Notes under the pieces: generated by a model
Told to the model about the DNA's origin: nothing
What the model saw: only the letters and a program-made list of their open reading frames with translations
Database searches by the model: none
Part shown: positions 8,704 to 17,549 of the stretch, piece after piece
Layout: the number at the start of each line of letters is the position of its first letter
How positions within the stretch are numbered: the stretch's first letter is position 1
Assembly: GCF_031769195.1 (NCBI RefSeq)
Contig: NZ_JAVHNP010000002.1
Location: forward strand, 186,001 to 250,000
Length of the DNA: 64,000 nt
Source: Vreelandella sp031769195
GTDB lineage: Bacteria > Pseudomonadota > Gammaproteobacteria > Pseudomonadales > Halomonadaceae
Direction: 5' to 3'
Translations under genes and position numbers: made by a program

Positions 8704-9801
8704 GTGACGATGAACCCGCGTCGACGAATATTAATTATGGCCGGTGGAACCGGTGGGCACGTTATTCCTGCGCTCTCGTTGGCGCATGCATTGCAGGCCA
8801 AAGGTGTCGACGTGGAATGGCTGGGAAGCCCGCGCGGTATCGAAAACCGACTCGTGCCTAATGCCAAGATTACCCTGCATACCATTGCGATTGAGGGGTT
8901 GCGTGGTAAAGGGCTAGCTGGTTGGTGTAAAGCTCCCCTGAACCTCTCCCGTGCGGTGATGCAGGCGAGGCGTATTATTAAGCGCTTTAAGCCCGATGTT
9001 GTGGTTGGGCTGGGCGGCTTTGCCAGTGGCCCCGGCGGGCTGGCGGCGTGGCTGTCAGGCGTACCGCTGGTCATTCACGAGCAAAATGCCGTGGCGGGCT
9101 TAACCAATAAAGTCCTTTCGCGTTTGGCAACCCGTACCTATGCCGCGTTTGATCATGCTTTTGGCCGCCGTGCGGAAGTGATTGGTAACCCCGTACGTGA
9201 TGATATTGCCACGCTGGGAGAGCAGCCGAAACAAGCGGCAGAGCTTGCGGATAGGCCGCTACGGCTGCTTATCGTGGGTGGCTCGTTAGGGGCTGTCGCC
9301 TTGAATGAGCGCTTGCCGGTAGCACTGGCGGCACTGCCTCCTGAGCGGCGGCCAGATGTGCGCCATCAGGCGGGTAAAGAGCGCGATGTGACGACGGCGC
9401 AAGCCTATACGGAGCGGGGCATTGTGGCCGATGTGAGTCCTTTTATTGACGACATGGCTGCCGCCTATGCATGGGCAGATCTGGTGGTGTGTCGGGCTGG
9501 TGCATTAACCGTGGCTGAATTAGCCGCTGCCGCAAAGCCCGCCCTGTTAGTACCTTTCCCGTTTGCAGTAGATGACCATCAGCGAGTCAATGCTGAAGTG
9601 CTAGTGAATGCGGGTGCTGCGCAGTGTGTTATTCAATCAGCACTCACCCCCGAGCATTTAACCCAATTATTAGACGAATTACTCGACCCCAACAGGCTGG
9701 CTGATATGGCGTCCAAAGCGCGCCAAGCGGCCCATTTAGACGCCACTGAGCGTCTTGCCGAAGGCTGCCTGGGGTTAGTGAAGCAAGGAGAAACTGCGTG
9801 A
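8704..9801 (+). CDS. murG: UDP-GlcNAc:lipid I GlcNAc transferase MurG
   Basis: Peripheral inner-membrane GT-B glycosyltransferase, 365 residues, converting lipid I to lipid II. The N-terminal GGTGGHVIPALSLA motif binds the lipid-linked acceptor, and the C-terminal half carries the UDP-GlcNAc site, including CRAGALTVAELAA. The GTG at 8704 is the better start because AAGGAG (8692-8697) is six bases upstream; an ATG at 8710 would give a two-residue-shorter protein. The stop overlaps murC by four bases (GTGA). Confidence 0.97.
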   Translation: MTMNPRRRILIMAGGTGGHVIPALSLAHALQAKGVDVEWLGSPRGIENRLVPNAKITLHTIAIEGLRGKGLAGWCKAPLNLSRAVMQARRIIKRFKPDVVVGLGGFASGPGGLAAWLSGVPLVIHEQNAVAGLTNKVLSRLATRTYAAFDHAFGRRAEVIGNPVRDDIATLGEQPKQAAELADRPLRLLIVGGSLGAVALNERLPVALAALPPERRPDVRHQAGKERDVTTAQAYTERGIVADVSPFIDDMAAAYAWADLVVCRAGALTVAELAAAAKPALLVPFPFAVDDHQRVNAEVLVNAGAAQCVIQSALTPEHLTQLLDELLDPNRLADMASKARQAAHLDATERLAEGCLGLVKQGETA

Positions 9802-11267
9802 CCGATTCAGTGACTAACCTGTCGCCCCAGGGGGCTCGACCCACTGGCCCCGGCATGCGTCGAATTAAGCGACTTCATTTTGTAGGTATCGGTGGTGCGG
9901 GCATGTGTGGGATTGCCGAAGTGCTCGCTAATCAAGGCTATCAGGTGAGCGGTAGCGATATGAAAGCGTCCACCGTCGTTGAGCGCTTGCGCCAGTGTGG
10001 CGTCGATGTGGCCATTGGTCATGCCGAAGCGCACGTGCAAGGGGCCGATGTAGTGGTTGTCTCCAGCGCCATTGACGAAACCAATCCAGAAATACGCTGG
10101 GCCCATGAGCATCGTGTGCCGGTGGTGCGTCGTGCTGAGATGCTCGCTGAACTAATGCGTTTTCGTCACGGTATTGCGGTAGCCGGAACGCATGGCAAAA
10201 CCACGACCACCAGCTTAACAGCCACTCTGCTTGCGGAAGGTGGGCTTGATCCGACGTTTGTGATTGGCGGAAAACTGACCAGCGCGGGAGCTAATGCGCG
10301 GTTAGGGGAGGGCGACTATTTAGTCGCCGAAGCAGATGAGTCCGATGCGTCCTTCCTTCATTTGCAGCCAATGGTGTCGATTGTCACCAATATTGATGCT
10401 GATCACATGGCCACCTATGGCGGTGATTTTGAGCGTCTGAAAAGTACCTTTATTGAGTTTCTACACAATTTGCCCTTCTACGGTTTGGCAGTGCTGTGTA
10501 TCGATGACCCCCATGTACGCGTGCTATGCGACCAGGTTAAGCGTCAGTTTGTCACTTACGGATTTGATGAGGATGCTGACTATCGCATCGTTGATTTTTC
10601 CCAACAGGGTGCAGAAGTGTCATTTACCGCACTGCGCCCAGGTGGGGCGGCACCGCTAGCCATTCGTCTTGCGATGCCTGGTCGTCATAATGCGCTGAAT
10701 GCGATGGCAGCGATTGTAGTGGCCACCGATGCGGGGGTTAGCGATGATGCCATCCAGCGTGGGCTAGCAGGTTTTGCCGGTGTGGGCCGACGTTTTCAGG
10801 TGCATGGACACTACCCGGCCCCTTCAGGTGGCGGGGATATCATGCTGGTGGATGATTACGGTCACCACCCCCGTGAAGTAGATATGGTGATCAAGGCTGT
10901 ACGCGCGGGTTGGCCCGAGCGTCGCCTTGTTATGCTTTATCAGCCTCATCGTTACAGCCGTACACGGGATCTCTATGAAGATTTTGTGCGCGTCCTCTCT
11001 CAGGTAGACACGCTGGTGCTGTTGGATGTGTATAGCGCAGGAGAAGCCGTACTGCCCGGTGCTGAGGGGCGCACGCTGGCCGGATCTATTCGCCAGCGTG
11101 GTGAAGTCGATCCGCTGTTTGTTGAGCACAAGCAGGAGCTCCCCGCGTTGTTAAACAATGTGCTACGCCCCGGCGATATTTTGATTACTCAGGGAGCGGG
11201 GGATGTTGGCGGGATTTCACTCCGGCTCGCCCAAGCACAGCTTGAGCTTGATGAGGTGGCACTATGA
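9798..11267 (+). CDS. murC: UDP-MurNAc:L-alanine ligase MurC
   Basis: First Mur ligase of the stem-peptide pathway, 489 residues. An N-terminal Rossmann-like domain (HFVGIGGAGMCGIAEVL) is followed by the P-loop GTHGKTTTTS near residue 130 and conserved DESDASFLHLQP. Near the C-terminus are DDYGHHPREV and YQPHRYSRTRDL, both typical of MurC. GTG start inside the end of murG. The distal end overlaps ddlB by four bases, so murG-murC-ddlB look translationally coupled. Confidence 0.97.
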   Translation: MTDSVTNLSPQGARPTGPGMRRIKRLHFVGIGGAGMCGIAEVLANQGYQVSGSDMKASTVVERLRQCGVDVAIGHAEAHVQGADVVVVSSAIDETNPEIRWAHEHRVPVVRRAEMLAELMRFRHGIAVAGTHGKTTTTSLTATLLAEGGLDPTFVIGGKLTSAGANARLGEGDYLVAEADESDASFLHLQPMVSIVTNIDADHMATYGGDFERLKSTFIEFLHNLPFYGLAVLCIDDPHVRVLCDQVKRQFVTYGFDEDADYRIVDFSQQGAEVSFTALRPGGAAPLAIRLAMPGRHNALNAMAAIVVATDAGVSDDAIQRGLAGFAGVGRRFQVHGHYPAPSGGGDIMLVDDYGHHPREVDMVIKAVRAGWPERRLVMLYQPHRYSRTRDLYEDFVRVLSQVDTLVLLDVYSAGEAVLPGAEGRTLAGSIRQRGEVDPLFVEHKQELPALLNNVLRPGDILITQGAGDVGGISLRLAQAQLELDEVAL

Positions 11268-12199
11268 ACAGCGGGCAGCGCGGAAGTTTAGAGCGCGTGG
11301 TAGTGGTGTATGGTGGCACATCCGCTGAGCGTGATGTGTCGCTGAAAAGCGGTGCGGCCATACTCGCTGCGCTCAAGCGTCAAGGAGTCAATGCGGTTGG
11401 TTACGACCCTAAAGAGGGTGGCTTAGCGGGGCTTGAACAGCTCGCGCCGAGCGCGGTATTTGTCGCGCTGCACGGTCGCGGGGGAGAGGATGGCACGTTC
11501 CAAGGGGCTTTAGAGCTTCTCGGGGTGCCCTACACCGGTAGCGGAGTGTTGGCTTCTGCGCTTGGCATGGATAAGCAGCGTACTAAGCAAGTCTGGCAAG
11601 CCGTAGGGCTGCCCACGCCTGAGAGCATTATGCTCAACGAACATGCGGATTGGTCTGCGGTAGTAGAGCAGTTGGGGTTGCCGATGATGGTAAAACCGGT
11701 GCATGAAGGCTCTACGCTGGGTATTAGTATTGTCAAAAGCCAGGATGAATTAAAAGCAGCCTATGTGGCTGCTGCTAAGTTTGATGCTCGTGTCATGGCC
11801 GAGCGTTTTATCGTTGGCGACGAATATACCGTGGCCCTACTTGGTGATGATGTGCTGCCCGCTATTCGCGTTGAAGTGCCGGGTGGCTTTTATGATTACG
11901 AAGCCAAGTACATCGCCAATACGACGCAATACCACCTGCCATGCGGTTTATCTGAGCACGATGAGCAGGCCCTAGCCGCGCTGTGCAAAGACGCCTTCTT
12001 AGCGGTCGGCGGCGAAGGGTGGGGGCGCATTGACGTCATGCGCGACGCGACGGGCCAATGCTGGTTAATTGAAGTGAATACCGTGCCAGGTATGACCGAC
12101 CACAGCCTAGTGCCGCAGGCGGCCGCCCATGCAGGCATCGATTTTGATCACTTGGTCATGCGTATCCTAGAGACCGCCCTCCAGTCGAGCACGCCGTAA
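11264..12199 (+). CDS. ddlB: D-alanine:D-alanine ligase, DdlB type
   Basis: ATP-grasp ligase of 311 residues producing the D-Ala-D-Ala dipeptide used by MurF. Visible motifs are VYGGTSAERDVSLKSG at the N-terminus, ALHGRGGEDGTFQGALELLGVPYTGSG, and the C-terminal WGRIDVMRD...LIEVNTVPGMTDHSLVP with metal and substrate ligands. The tyrosine-containing forms expected for D-Ala rather than D-lactate specificity fit the sequence. Location between murC and ftsQ is the classical ddlB position. The start overlaps murC (ATGA). Confidence 0.96.
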   Translation: MNSGQRGSLERVVVVYGGTSAERDVSLKSGAAILAALKRQGVNAVGYDPKEGGLAGLEQLAPSAVFVALHGRGGEDGTFQGALELLGVPYTGSGVLASALGMDKQRTKQVWQAVGLPTPESIMLNEHADWSAVVEQLGLPMMVKPVHEGSTLGISIVKSQDELKAAYVAAAKFDARVMAERFIVGDEYTVALLGDDVLPAIRVEVPGGFYDYEAKYIANTTQYHLPCGLSEHDEQALAALCKDAFLAVGGEGWGRIDVMRDATGQCWLIEVNTVPGMTDHSLVPQAAAHAGIDFDHLVMRILETALQSSTP

Positions 12200-12224
12200 T
12201 GGGCGTGGGTTTAGTAGGAACGTT

Positions 12225-12953
12225 ATGAAAAGACGCAACGCATGGTTAGGCGTTGTGCTGCTGGCGCTGTTGCTAGGTGCTGGCAGCCGAGCCCTATGGC
12301 TGTGGCTGGATCGCCCTATCGAGCGCGTGTCAATTCGTGGTGAATGGGAATACGTGAGCGCGGATTACCTGCGTACCCAGCTAGCGCCCATGGTGCAAGA
12401 GGCGACTTGGCTCTCTGCCGATTTAGGAGAGCTTCGTCGTCGTGCGATGAACATCGGCTGGTTGTATGAAGTGCGCATCTCTCGCGAATGGCCAAATGCT
12501 TTGGTGTTTGAACTTGTCGAACAAACCCCTGTTGCCCGCTGGAATGATGACTTTCTGCTGAATCCGGAAGGCGACCCCTTTGCTTTTGCACCGTTAGATG
12601 TGCCTAACGGTCTGCCCGATTTAGCAGGCCCTGCAGGAAGCAGTGAAGAAGTCTTGGCTTACTATAATCGCTTGATGCCCCACTTCGCAGGGCTTGCGCT
12701 TTCGCTTTCTCAGCTTCGTCTGGAGCCTCGCGGTGCGTGGCGCCTGCAGCTAGACGATGGTGCCTGGGTGATGTTAGGACGACGTCAGCACGGTGAGCGG
12801 TTGGCCAGGCTGTCAGCCTCTTGGCAGCGCGAACTATCGAGCCTCAAAGATCATATTCGCTATATTGATTTGCGCTACCCCAATGGTGTGGCGGTCGCTT
12901 GGCATGGTGAAACCGATTTCCAAGAAAGTGAACAGCAAGGGCAAGAAGAGTAA
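12225..12953 (+). CDS. ftsQ: cell division protein FtsQ
   Basis: Bitopic division protein, 242 residues, scaffold of the FtsQLB complex. There is a short basic cytoplasmic tail, one membrane helix at about residues 7-26 (WLGVVLLALLLGAGSRALWL), then the POTRA domain (roughly 32-100, including IERVSIRGEWEYVSADYLR) and the beta domain with VMLGRRQHGERLARL. Between the stop and ftsA there are 311 non-coding bases, which is unusual because ftsQ and ftsA are normally adjacent or overlapping. Confidence 0.95.
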   Translation: MKRRNAWLGVVLLALLLGAGSRALWLWLDRPIERVSIRGEWEYVSADYLRTQLAPMVQEATWLSADLGELRRRAMNIGWLYEVRISREWPNALVFELVEQTPVARWNDDFLLNPEGDPFAFAPLDVPNGLPDLAGPAGSSEEVLAYYNRLMPHFAGLALSLSQLRLEPRGAWRLQLDDGAWVMLGRRQHGERLARLSASWQRELSSLKDHIRYIDLRYPNGVAVAWHGETDFQESEQQGQEE

Positions 12954-13264
12954 CAATAGATGACAATGTGCAAGAAGTAGGAAAAGGTGAGTGGTTGCCA
13001 ACGCCCAAAAACCCGTAAATAGGGTTTAAATTGACGCCCAAGCCAATTATCGTGGGTGTGGGCTAGTCGTATTGGGAGTATTGTTTCTATACTATGTCCC
13101 TAGCGGTGATGCGGGTGAGTTTTGATTATCCTGTCAGCGGTTCGCGCAATCAGCTAATGTTAAGTTTATATTTACTCATTTAATTTGGAGGGTGCTCTTT
13201 TTTGCCTTGGCAATTAAAGCGTCCCACCTCTCATTAAAACGACGTCAAGGAGATTTACCGACTC
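12954..13264 (+). promoter_or_regulatory. 311-base ftsQ-ftsA gap, probable ftsAZ promoter region
   Basis: No ORF or RNA gene is recognisable. The region is more AT-rich than its surroundings (for example about 13155-13186) and contains TATACT at 13088-13093, a one-mismatch match to the -10 consensus, though no -35 box lies at a good distance. A TTGATT at 13122-13127 is a further possible -35. A purine-rich AAGGAG (13247-13252) precedes the ftsA ATG. I infer that ftsA-ftsZ have their own promoter here; the exact start cannot be read from sequence alone. Confidence 0.5.
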
Positions 13265-14554
13265 ATGGCAGGCTCACCCAACGCATCCAATATGGTTGTC
13301 GGGCTGGACATTGGAACGTCCAAGGTCGTCGCGATAGTCGGTCAGCCCACAGATGATGGTGGGATTGAGATTGCCGGTATCGGTTCCCATCCCTCTCGCG
13401 GTATGAAGCGTGGGGTAGTCATCAATATTGAATCAACGGTTCAGTCAATTCAGCGCGCAGTCGAAGAAGCAGAATTGATGGCAGGTTGCGACATCCACTC
13501 CGTGTATGTGGGCGTTGCAGGAAGCCATATTAGCTCCATGAACTCCGATGGCGTGGTGGCAATTAAAGAGCGTGAAGTAACGCCTTCCGATATTGAACGC
13601 GTGATTGATTCTGCTCGGGCTCGAGCGATTTCAGAAGGGCAGCGTGTGCTGCACGTTTTACCACAAGAGTTCTCTATTGATGCCCAAGGCGGTATTCGTG
13701 AGCCGCTGGGTATGTCCGGCGTGCGTTTAGAGGCTCAGGTGCATCTCGTCACCGCTGCGTTAAATGCAGTGCAGAATATTGAAAAATGCGTACGTCGCTG
13801 TGGTTTAGACGTTGACGCTATCATTCTCGAGCAACTGGCTTCTAGCATGGCAGTGCTGACAGAAGATGAGCGAGAGCTGGGCGTCTGCATGGTGGATATT
13901 GGCGGTGGCACAACGGATATGGCGATCTTTACCGAAGGCGCCATTCGTCACACGGCGGTGATTCCTATCGCCGGTGACCAAGTGACCAACGATATTGCAA
14001 TGGCGCTGCGTACGCCGACCCAGCATGCAGAAGAGATTAAGGTTAAGTATGCTTGTGCTTTGACGCAGTTGGCTGCAAGCGATGAACTGATCAAGGTTCC
14101 AAGCGTAGGCGATCGTCCGGCTAGAGATCTCTCACGCCAGGCGCTGGCCGAAGTGGTTGAGCCACGCTATGAAGAACTGTTTACCTTGGTTAGAGACGAA
14201 TTACGCCGTAGCGGCTATGAAGATATGGTGGCTGCGGGAGTGGTGCTCACCGGCGGCACCTCGCGCATGGAAGGTGTAAGCGAGCTGGCAGAAGAGATTT
14301 TCCATATGCCGGTTCGTATTGCCTGCCCGCAAAATGTCAGAGGCTTGGCAGATGTGGTTCGCAATCCTATCTATGCGACGGGCGTTGGTTTACTGCATTA
14401 TGCACTGCAGGAAACGCGTCATGGGCAAGGCCTAGAAAGCCACGGGGGAGTCGTTGCGGCCCACAAAGGACGTAACGAATTAGCCCGGCGTGATATCAAG
14501 GATGGCCATTCGGCGCTGGCAAGAATCAAAGGCTGGTTCAAAGGAAATTTCTGA
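13265..14554 (+). CDS. ftsA: cell division protein FtsA
   Basis: Actin-like ATPase, 429 residues, that tethers FtsZ filaments to the inner membrane and recruits later division proteins. The phosphate-1 motif GLDIGTSKVVAIVG is at the N-terminus, VDIGGGTTDMAIF is the phosphate-2 motif, and VVLTGGTSRMEGV the adenosine motif. The last residues (ALARIKGWFKGNF) form the expected amphipathic membrane-targeting helix. AAGGAG lies a few bases upstream of the ATG. ftsZ follows after 34 bases. Confidence 0.98.
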   Translation: MAGSPNASNMVVGLDIGTSKVVAIVGQPTDDGGIEIAGIGSHPSRGMKRGVVINIESTVQSIQRAVEEAELMAGCDIHSVYVGVAGSHISSMNSDGVVAIKEREVTPSDIERVIDSARARAISEGQRVLHVLPQEFSIDAQGGIREPLGMSGVRLEAQVHLVTAALNAVQNIEKCVRRCGLDVDAIILEQLASSMAVLTEDERELGVCMVDIGGGTTDMAIFTEGAIRHTAVIPIAGDQVTNDIAMALRTPTQHAEEIKVKYACALTQLAASDELIKVPSVGDRPARDLSRQALAEVVEPRYEELFTLVRDELRRSGYEDMVAAGVVLTGGTSRMEGVSELAEEIFHMPVRIACPQNVRGLADVVRNPIYATGVGLLHYALQETRHGQGLESHGGVVAAHKGRNELARRDIKDGHSALARIKGWFKGNF

Positions 14555-14588
14555 TAGGGCCGCAAGCGCGGTTCAGGAGACGGGGCTT

Positions 14589-15773
14589 ATGTTCGAATTG
14601 GTAGATAACGCACCCTCGAGCAGTGCGGTCATCAAAGTAGTGGGCGTTGGCGGCGGCGGCGGTAATGCTGTCAATCACATGGTCGAAAGCAACATTGAAG
14701 GCGTTGAATTTATTTGCGCCAACACGGATGCTCAAGCGCTTAAGCGTGTATCCGCCAAGACGGTACTGCAACTAGGTAGCGAAATCACAAAAGGGTTAGG
14801 CGCAGGTGCTAACCCGGAAGTAGGGCGCCAAGCGGCGATGGAAGACCGTGAGCGTATTGCTGAGCTACTTAGCGGCGCTGATATGGTGTTCATTACCGCA
14901 GGCATGGGGGGGGGCACCGGTACTGGTGGCGCGCCTGTTGTGGCACAAGTGGCGAAAGAACTCGGTATCCTCACGGTAGCCGTCGTTACTCGGCCGTTCC
15001 CGTTTGAAGGGCCGAAGCGCATGCGCGCTGCTGAAGAGGGCATGAAAGAGCTCTCTGAGCACGTTGACTCTTTGATTACTATTCCCAATGAGAAGCTTCT
15101 GTCGGTGCTGGGCAAAAATGCCACGCTGCTAACGGCCTTCAGCGCTGCTAATGACGTGCTACTGGGTGCGGTACAGGGGATTGCTGAGCTGATCACCAGC
15201 CCCGGTATCATTAACGTCGACTTTGCAGACGTGCGCACGGTGATGTCCGAAATGGGCATGGCTATGATGGGCACCGGCGGTGCTACGGGTGAAAACCGTG
15301 CCCGTGAAGCGGCTGAAAAAGCTATCCGCAGCCCGCTGCTGGAAGATATCGATCTGCATGGTGCCCGGGGCATCCTGGTCAATATTACCGCCGGTCCGGA
15401 TCTTTCCATTGGCGAGTTCAACGACGTAGGCGCCACGGTCCAAGAGTTTGCTTCGCAAGAAGCGACTATTGTGGTGGGTACTTCCATTGATATGGAAATG
15501 TCAGATGAGCTCCGCGTAACGGTGGTGGCAGCGGGCTTGGATGGCAGCAAGGCAAAAGCCGCGGCCCGTGAGCCTTCACGCCGCTCGGCATCAGATGCTG
15601 GCTCCTCTTCTGATTACCGTAAGCTGCAACAGCCCACTGTGATGCGCCAACAGGCAACAGCGCGCGCTGAAGCGCCCGAAGCGGCCCCCAAGCCTCGCGC
15701 TGAAAAACGTCGCTCAGCAGATGCTGATGACTATCTCGATATCCCCGCATTTTTGCGTCGCCAAGCGGATTAA
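14589..15773 (+). CDS. ftsZ: cell division GTPase FtsZ
   Basis: Tubulin-like GTPase, 394 residues, forming the cytokinetic ring. The core contains VGVGGGGGNAVNHM, the tubulin signature GMGGGTGTGGAP and the T7 loop region NVDFADVRTVM. A variable linker (about residues 320-375) leads to the conserved C-terminal peptide DDYLDIPAFLRRQ that binds FtsA and ZipA. The ATG at 14589 with upstream AGGAGA is chosen: the open frame extends 33 codons upstream to 14490, but that would overlap ftsA and add residues absent from the family. Confidence 0.98.
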   Translation: MFELVDNAPSSSAVIKVVGVGGGGGNAVNHMVESNIEGVEFICANTDAQALKRVSAKTVLQLGSEITKGLGAGANPEVGRQAAMEDRERIAELLSGADMVFITAGMGGGTGTGGAPVVAQVAKELGILTVAVVTRPFPFEGPKRMRAAEEGMKELSEHVDSLITIPNEKLLSVLGKNATLLTAFSAANDVLLGAVQGIAELITSPGIINVDFADVRTVMSEMGMAMMGTGGATGENRAREAAEKAIRSPLLEDIDLHGARGILVNITAGPDLSIGEFNDVGATVQEFASQEATIVVGTSIDMEMSDELRVTVVAAGLDGSKAKAAAREPSRRSASDAGSSSDYRKLQQPTVMRQQATARAEAPEAAPKPRAEKRRSADADDYLDIPAFLRRQAD

Positions 15774-15799
15774 CTCCCGCTATCAGGCTCATTGAGGCA

Positions 15800-15836
15800 G
15801 CAAACGAGAGTTTTATTGGTTAAAACGCTCGTTTGC
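15800..15836 (+). other. long imperfect hairpin between ftsZ and lpxC
   Basis: GCAAACGAG (15800-15808) pairs with CTCGTTTGC (15828-15836). After one A-G mismatch, GTTTTA (15810-15815) pairs with TAAAAC (15821-15826), closing a TTGGT loop, giving 15 base pairs in all. It begins 26 bases after the ftsZ stop. There is no uninterrupted T-run after it, so it may be a weak terminator, an mRNA-processing or stability element at the end of the dcw transcript, or part of lpxC control. Confidence 0.7.
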
Positions 15837-15930
15837 TGTTAAAGTGAACACTGTTTGATAACTTTCTTTCCCCTGCGGACGTTGCTGCACCAAGCTGCGA
15901 ACCGCCGTCATTAGAGCTTGACCACAACCC

Positions 15931-16842
15931 ATGATCAGACAACGCACACTACAAAACGTCATTCGCGCCACTGGAGTGGGTCTGCACTCTGGCAAAAAAG
16001 TCCATATGGCTTTGCGTCCGGCACCGGCCAATACCGGCATTGTGTTTGTCAGAACCGATCTGGACCCCGTGGTACACGTGCCTGCCCGTGCCAAATTGGT
16101 GGAAGACACCACGCTGTGCACAGCGCTTTCTCATGAAGGTGTCAAGGTCGCTACCGTAGAGCATCTGATGTCGGCCTTTGCTGGCTTGGGTATCGATAAC
16201 GCCTATGTCGACATTAGTGCGCCCGAAGTGCCTATTATGGACGGCAGCGCTAGTCCCTTTGTGTTTCTGATCCAGTCAGCAGGCATTTTGGAGCAGGAAG
16301 CCGCGAAGAAGTTTATTCGCATCAAGCGCCGGATTGGTGTCACCGATGGTGACAAAGAGGCGACTTTCCTGCCTCACCAAGGTTTCAAAGTTTCGTTTGC
16401 TATCGACTTTGATCACCCGGTGTTTGAGCAGCAAAAACAGACGGCCTTGATCGACTTCTCGACCACCTCGTTTGTAAAAGAAGTCTCCCGGGCACGTACC
16501 TTCGGCTTTATGCGTGATTTAGAGTACCTTCGTTCTAATAATTTGGCTCTGGGCGGCAGCTTAGAGAATGCCATCGTGGTAGATGACTACCGTATCGTGA
16601 ACGAAGGCGGATTGCGTTACGAAGACGAGTTCGTAAAGCACAAGGTGCTGGATGCCATTGGCGACCTTTATCAGCTTGGTTATAGCCTGATTGGTGAATT
16701 CCGTGGTGTTAAGTCTGGTCATGCGTTAAACAACCAGCTGTGCCGCGAGCTAATGGCACAACCTGATGCATTTGAAATTGTGACGTTTGAAGAAGAGAAA
16801 GCCGTTGCGCCCATCTCCTACGCAGCGCCTGCCATGGCATAA
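15931..16842 (+). CDS. lpxC: UDP-3-O-acyl-GlcNAc deacetylase LpxC
   Basis: Zinc amidase of 303 residues catalysing the committed step of lipid A synthesis in the cytoplasm. The zinc and catalytic motifs are in place: TVEHLMSA with His78, and HKVLDAIGDL with the second histidine and the aspartate ligand. The family C-terminus is intact. It follows ftsZ as in E. coli and Pseudomonas, separated by 157 bases that contain the 15800-15836 hairpin. In E. coli LpxC is controlled mainly by FtsH proteolysis through its C-terminus; the tail here (SYAAPAMA) is similarly small and apolar. Confidence 0.98.
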   Translation: MIRQRTLQNVIRATGVGLHSGKKVHMALRPAPANTGIVFVRTDLDPVVHVPARAKLVEDTTLCTALSHEGVKVATVEHLMSAFAGLGIDNAYVDISAPEVPIMDGSASPFVFLIQSAGILEQEAAKKFIRIKRRIGVTDGDKEATFLPHQGFKVSFAIDFDHPVFEQQKQTALIDFSTTSFVKEVSRARTFGFMRDLEYLRSNNLALGGSLENAIVVDDYRIVNEGGLRYEDEFVKHKVLDAIGDLYQLGYSLIGEFRGVKSGHALNNQLCRELMAQPDAFEIVTFEEEKAVAPISYAAPAMA

Positions 16843-16915
16843 CGTGCCATAAAGCAAAATGTTGGGGTAGTTTGTTGGGCAGTTGAGTTGAAATAACGAA
16901 ACGGCCCCCCACCTT

Positions 16916-16966
16916 ATAAAGCATCGCTACGGCGGTGCTTTATGCGTTTAAGACCGGCGCTTTTTT
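16916..16966 (+). terminator. hairpin terminator region after lpxC
   Basis: ATAAAGCATCGC (16916-16927) and GCGGTGCTTTAT (16932-16943) form a 12-pair stem (one G-T pair) with a TACG loop. A run of six T follows at 16961-16966, separated by about 17 bases. The converging dciA gene ends at 16965, so the hairpin may serve both strands. The distance between stem and T-run makes it an imperfect intrinsic terminator. Confidence 0.55.
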
Positions 16967-17438
16967 ATTCTTTCGGTTCAGTCGGGCGAGCGGCGTGGGA
17001 CGCGAGTCGTTCAAGCGCGTTTTTTAATCTAGGGTTATCGGTGTCTTTGGCGCACTCAGACAATGTTTTGCTGGCGTCGTTGGAGAGTGTGCGGGTGTAG
17101 CGTTTCGGCGATTCGATAGGGCGTACGGGTCGAACTTTGAGCGTAAAGCCCGTAACGCCTTCGAAGCCTGGCAGTTGATGCAGTAATGTCAGTAGGCGTG
17201 ACTGCTCGTAGCGTAGCCACGTTAACCAGCTGGCTTGCCCGCTGATCAGAGTGAGGCGCCCATTGCTGAAACCGCCGACAAAAATGTGTTCGCGCATCTC
17301 TTCTGGTAAATGGGCGCGAAGATGGCGTTGTGCTTGATCAATGAGGCGAGACTGGCGCATTAGCTGCCCGACACCGCCGGACTTGGTCAGCAGTTGGGCA
17401 ATGGGCTGTGCGCGAGAACGCTTAACCTTTATACTCAT
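16965..17438 (-). CDS. dciA: DciA-like DUF721 protein (probable replicative helicase loader)
   Basis: A 157-residue basic protein with the DUF721 pattern: an N-terminal helical segment followed by a KH-like fold (LRAHLPEEMREHIFVGGFSNGRLTLI and ASWLTWLRYEQSRLLTLL) and a charged C-terminal tail. DUF721 proteins are the DciA family, which loads DnaB in bacteria lacking DnaC/DnaI. The start at 17438 (MSIKVKRSR) has AGGAA upstream; the open frame runs further to 17546 but that extension has no ribosome site. A DUF721 gene between lpxC and secA is also found in Pseudomonas. It is transcribed away from the small gene at 17550. Confidence 0.82.
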   Translation of the reverse strand: MSIKVKRSRAQPIAQLLTKSGGVGQLMRQSRLIDQAQRHLRAHLPEEMREHIFVGGFSNGRLTLISGQASWLTWLRYEQSRLLTLLHQLPGFEGVTGFTLKVRPVRPIESPKRYTRTLSNDASKTLSECAKDTDNPRLKNALERLASHAARPTEPKE

Positions 17439-17549
17439 CAACTTAATTCCTAGGGTGTTGCTAGTAGCGTCGTACTGGCGGATACAAACAGCGCCGATGA
17501 TTGACCGCCAATGAAAAGAGCCTAACACGCTCGGGAGCCAGTCCACAGC

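Noticed and set aside
14732..15550. A 272-codon open frame on the minus strand across ftsZ
   Set aside because: It is entirely antisense to ftsZ, serine/alanine-rich in the way antisense frames of GC-rich genes are, and resembles no family.
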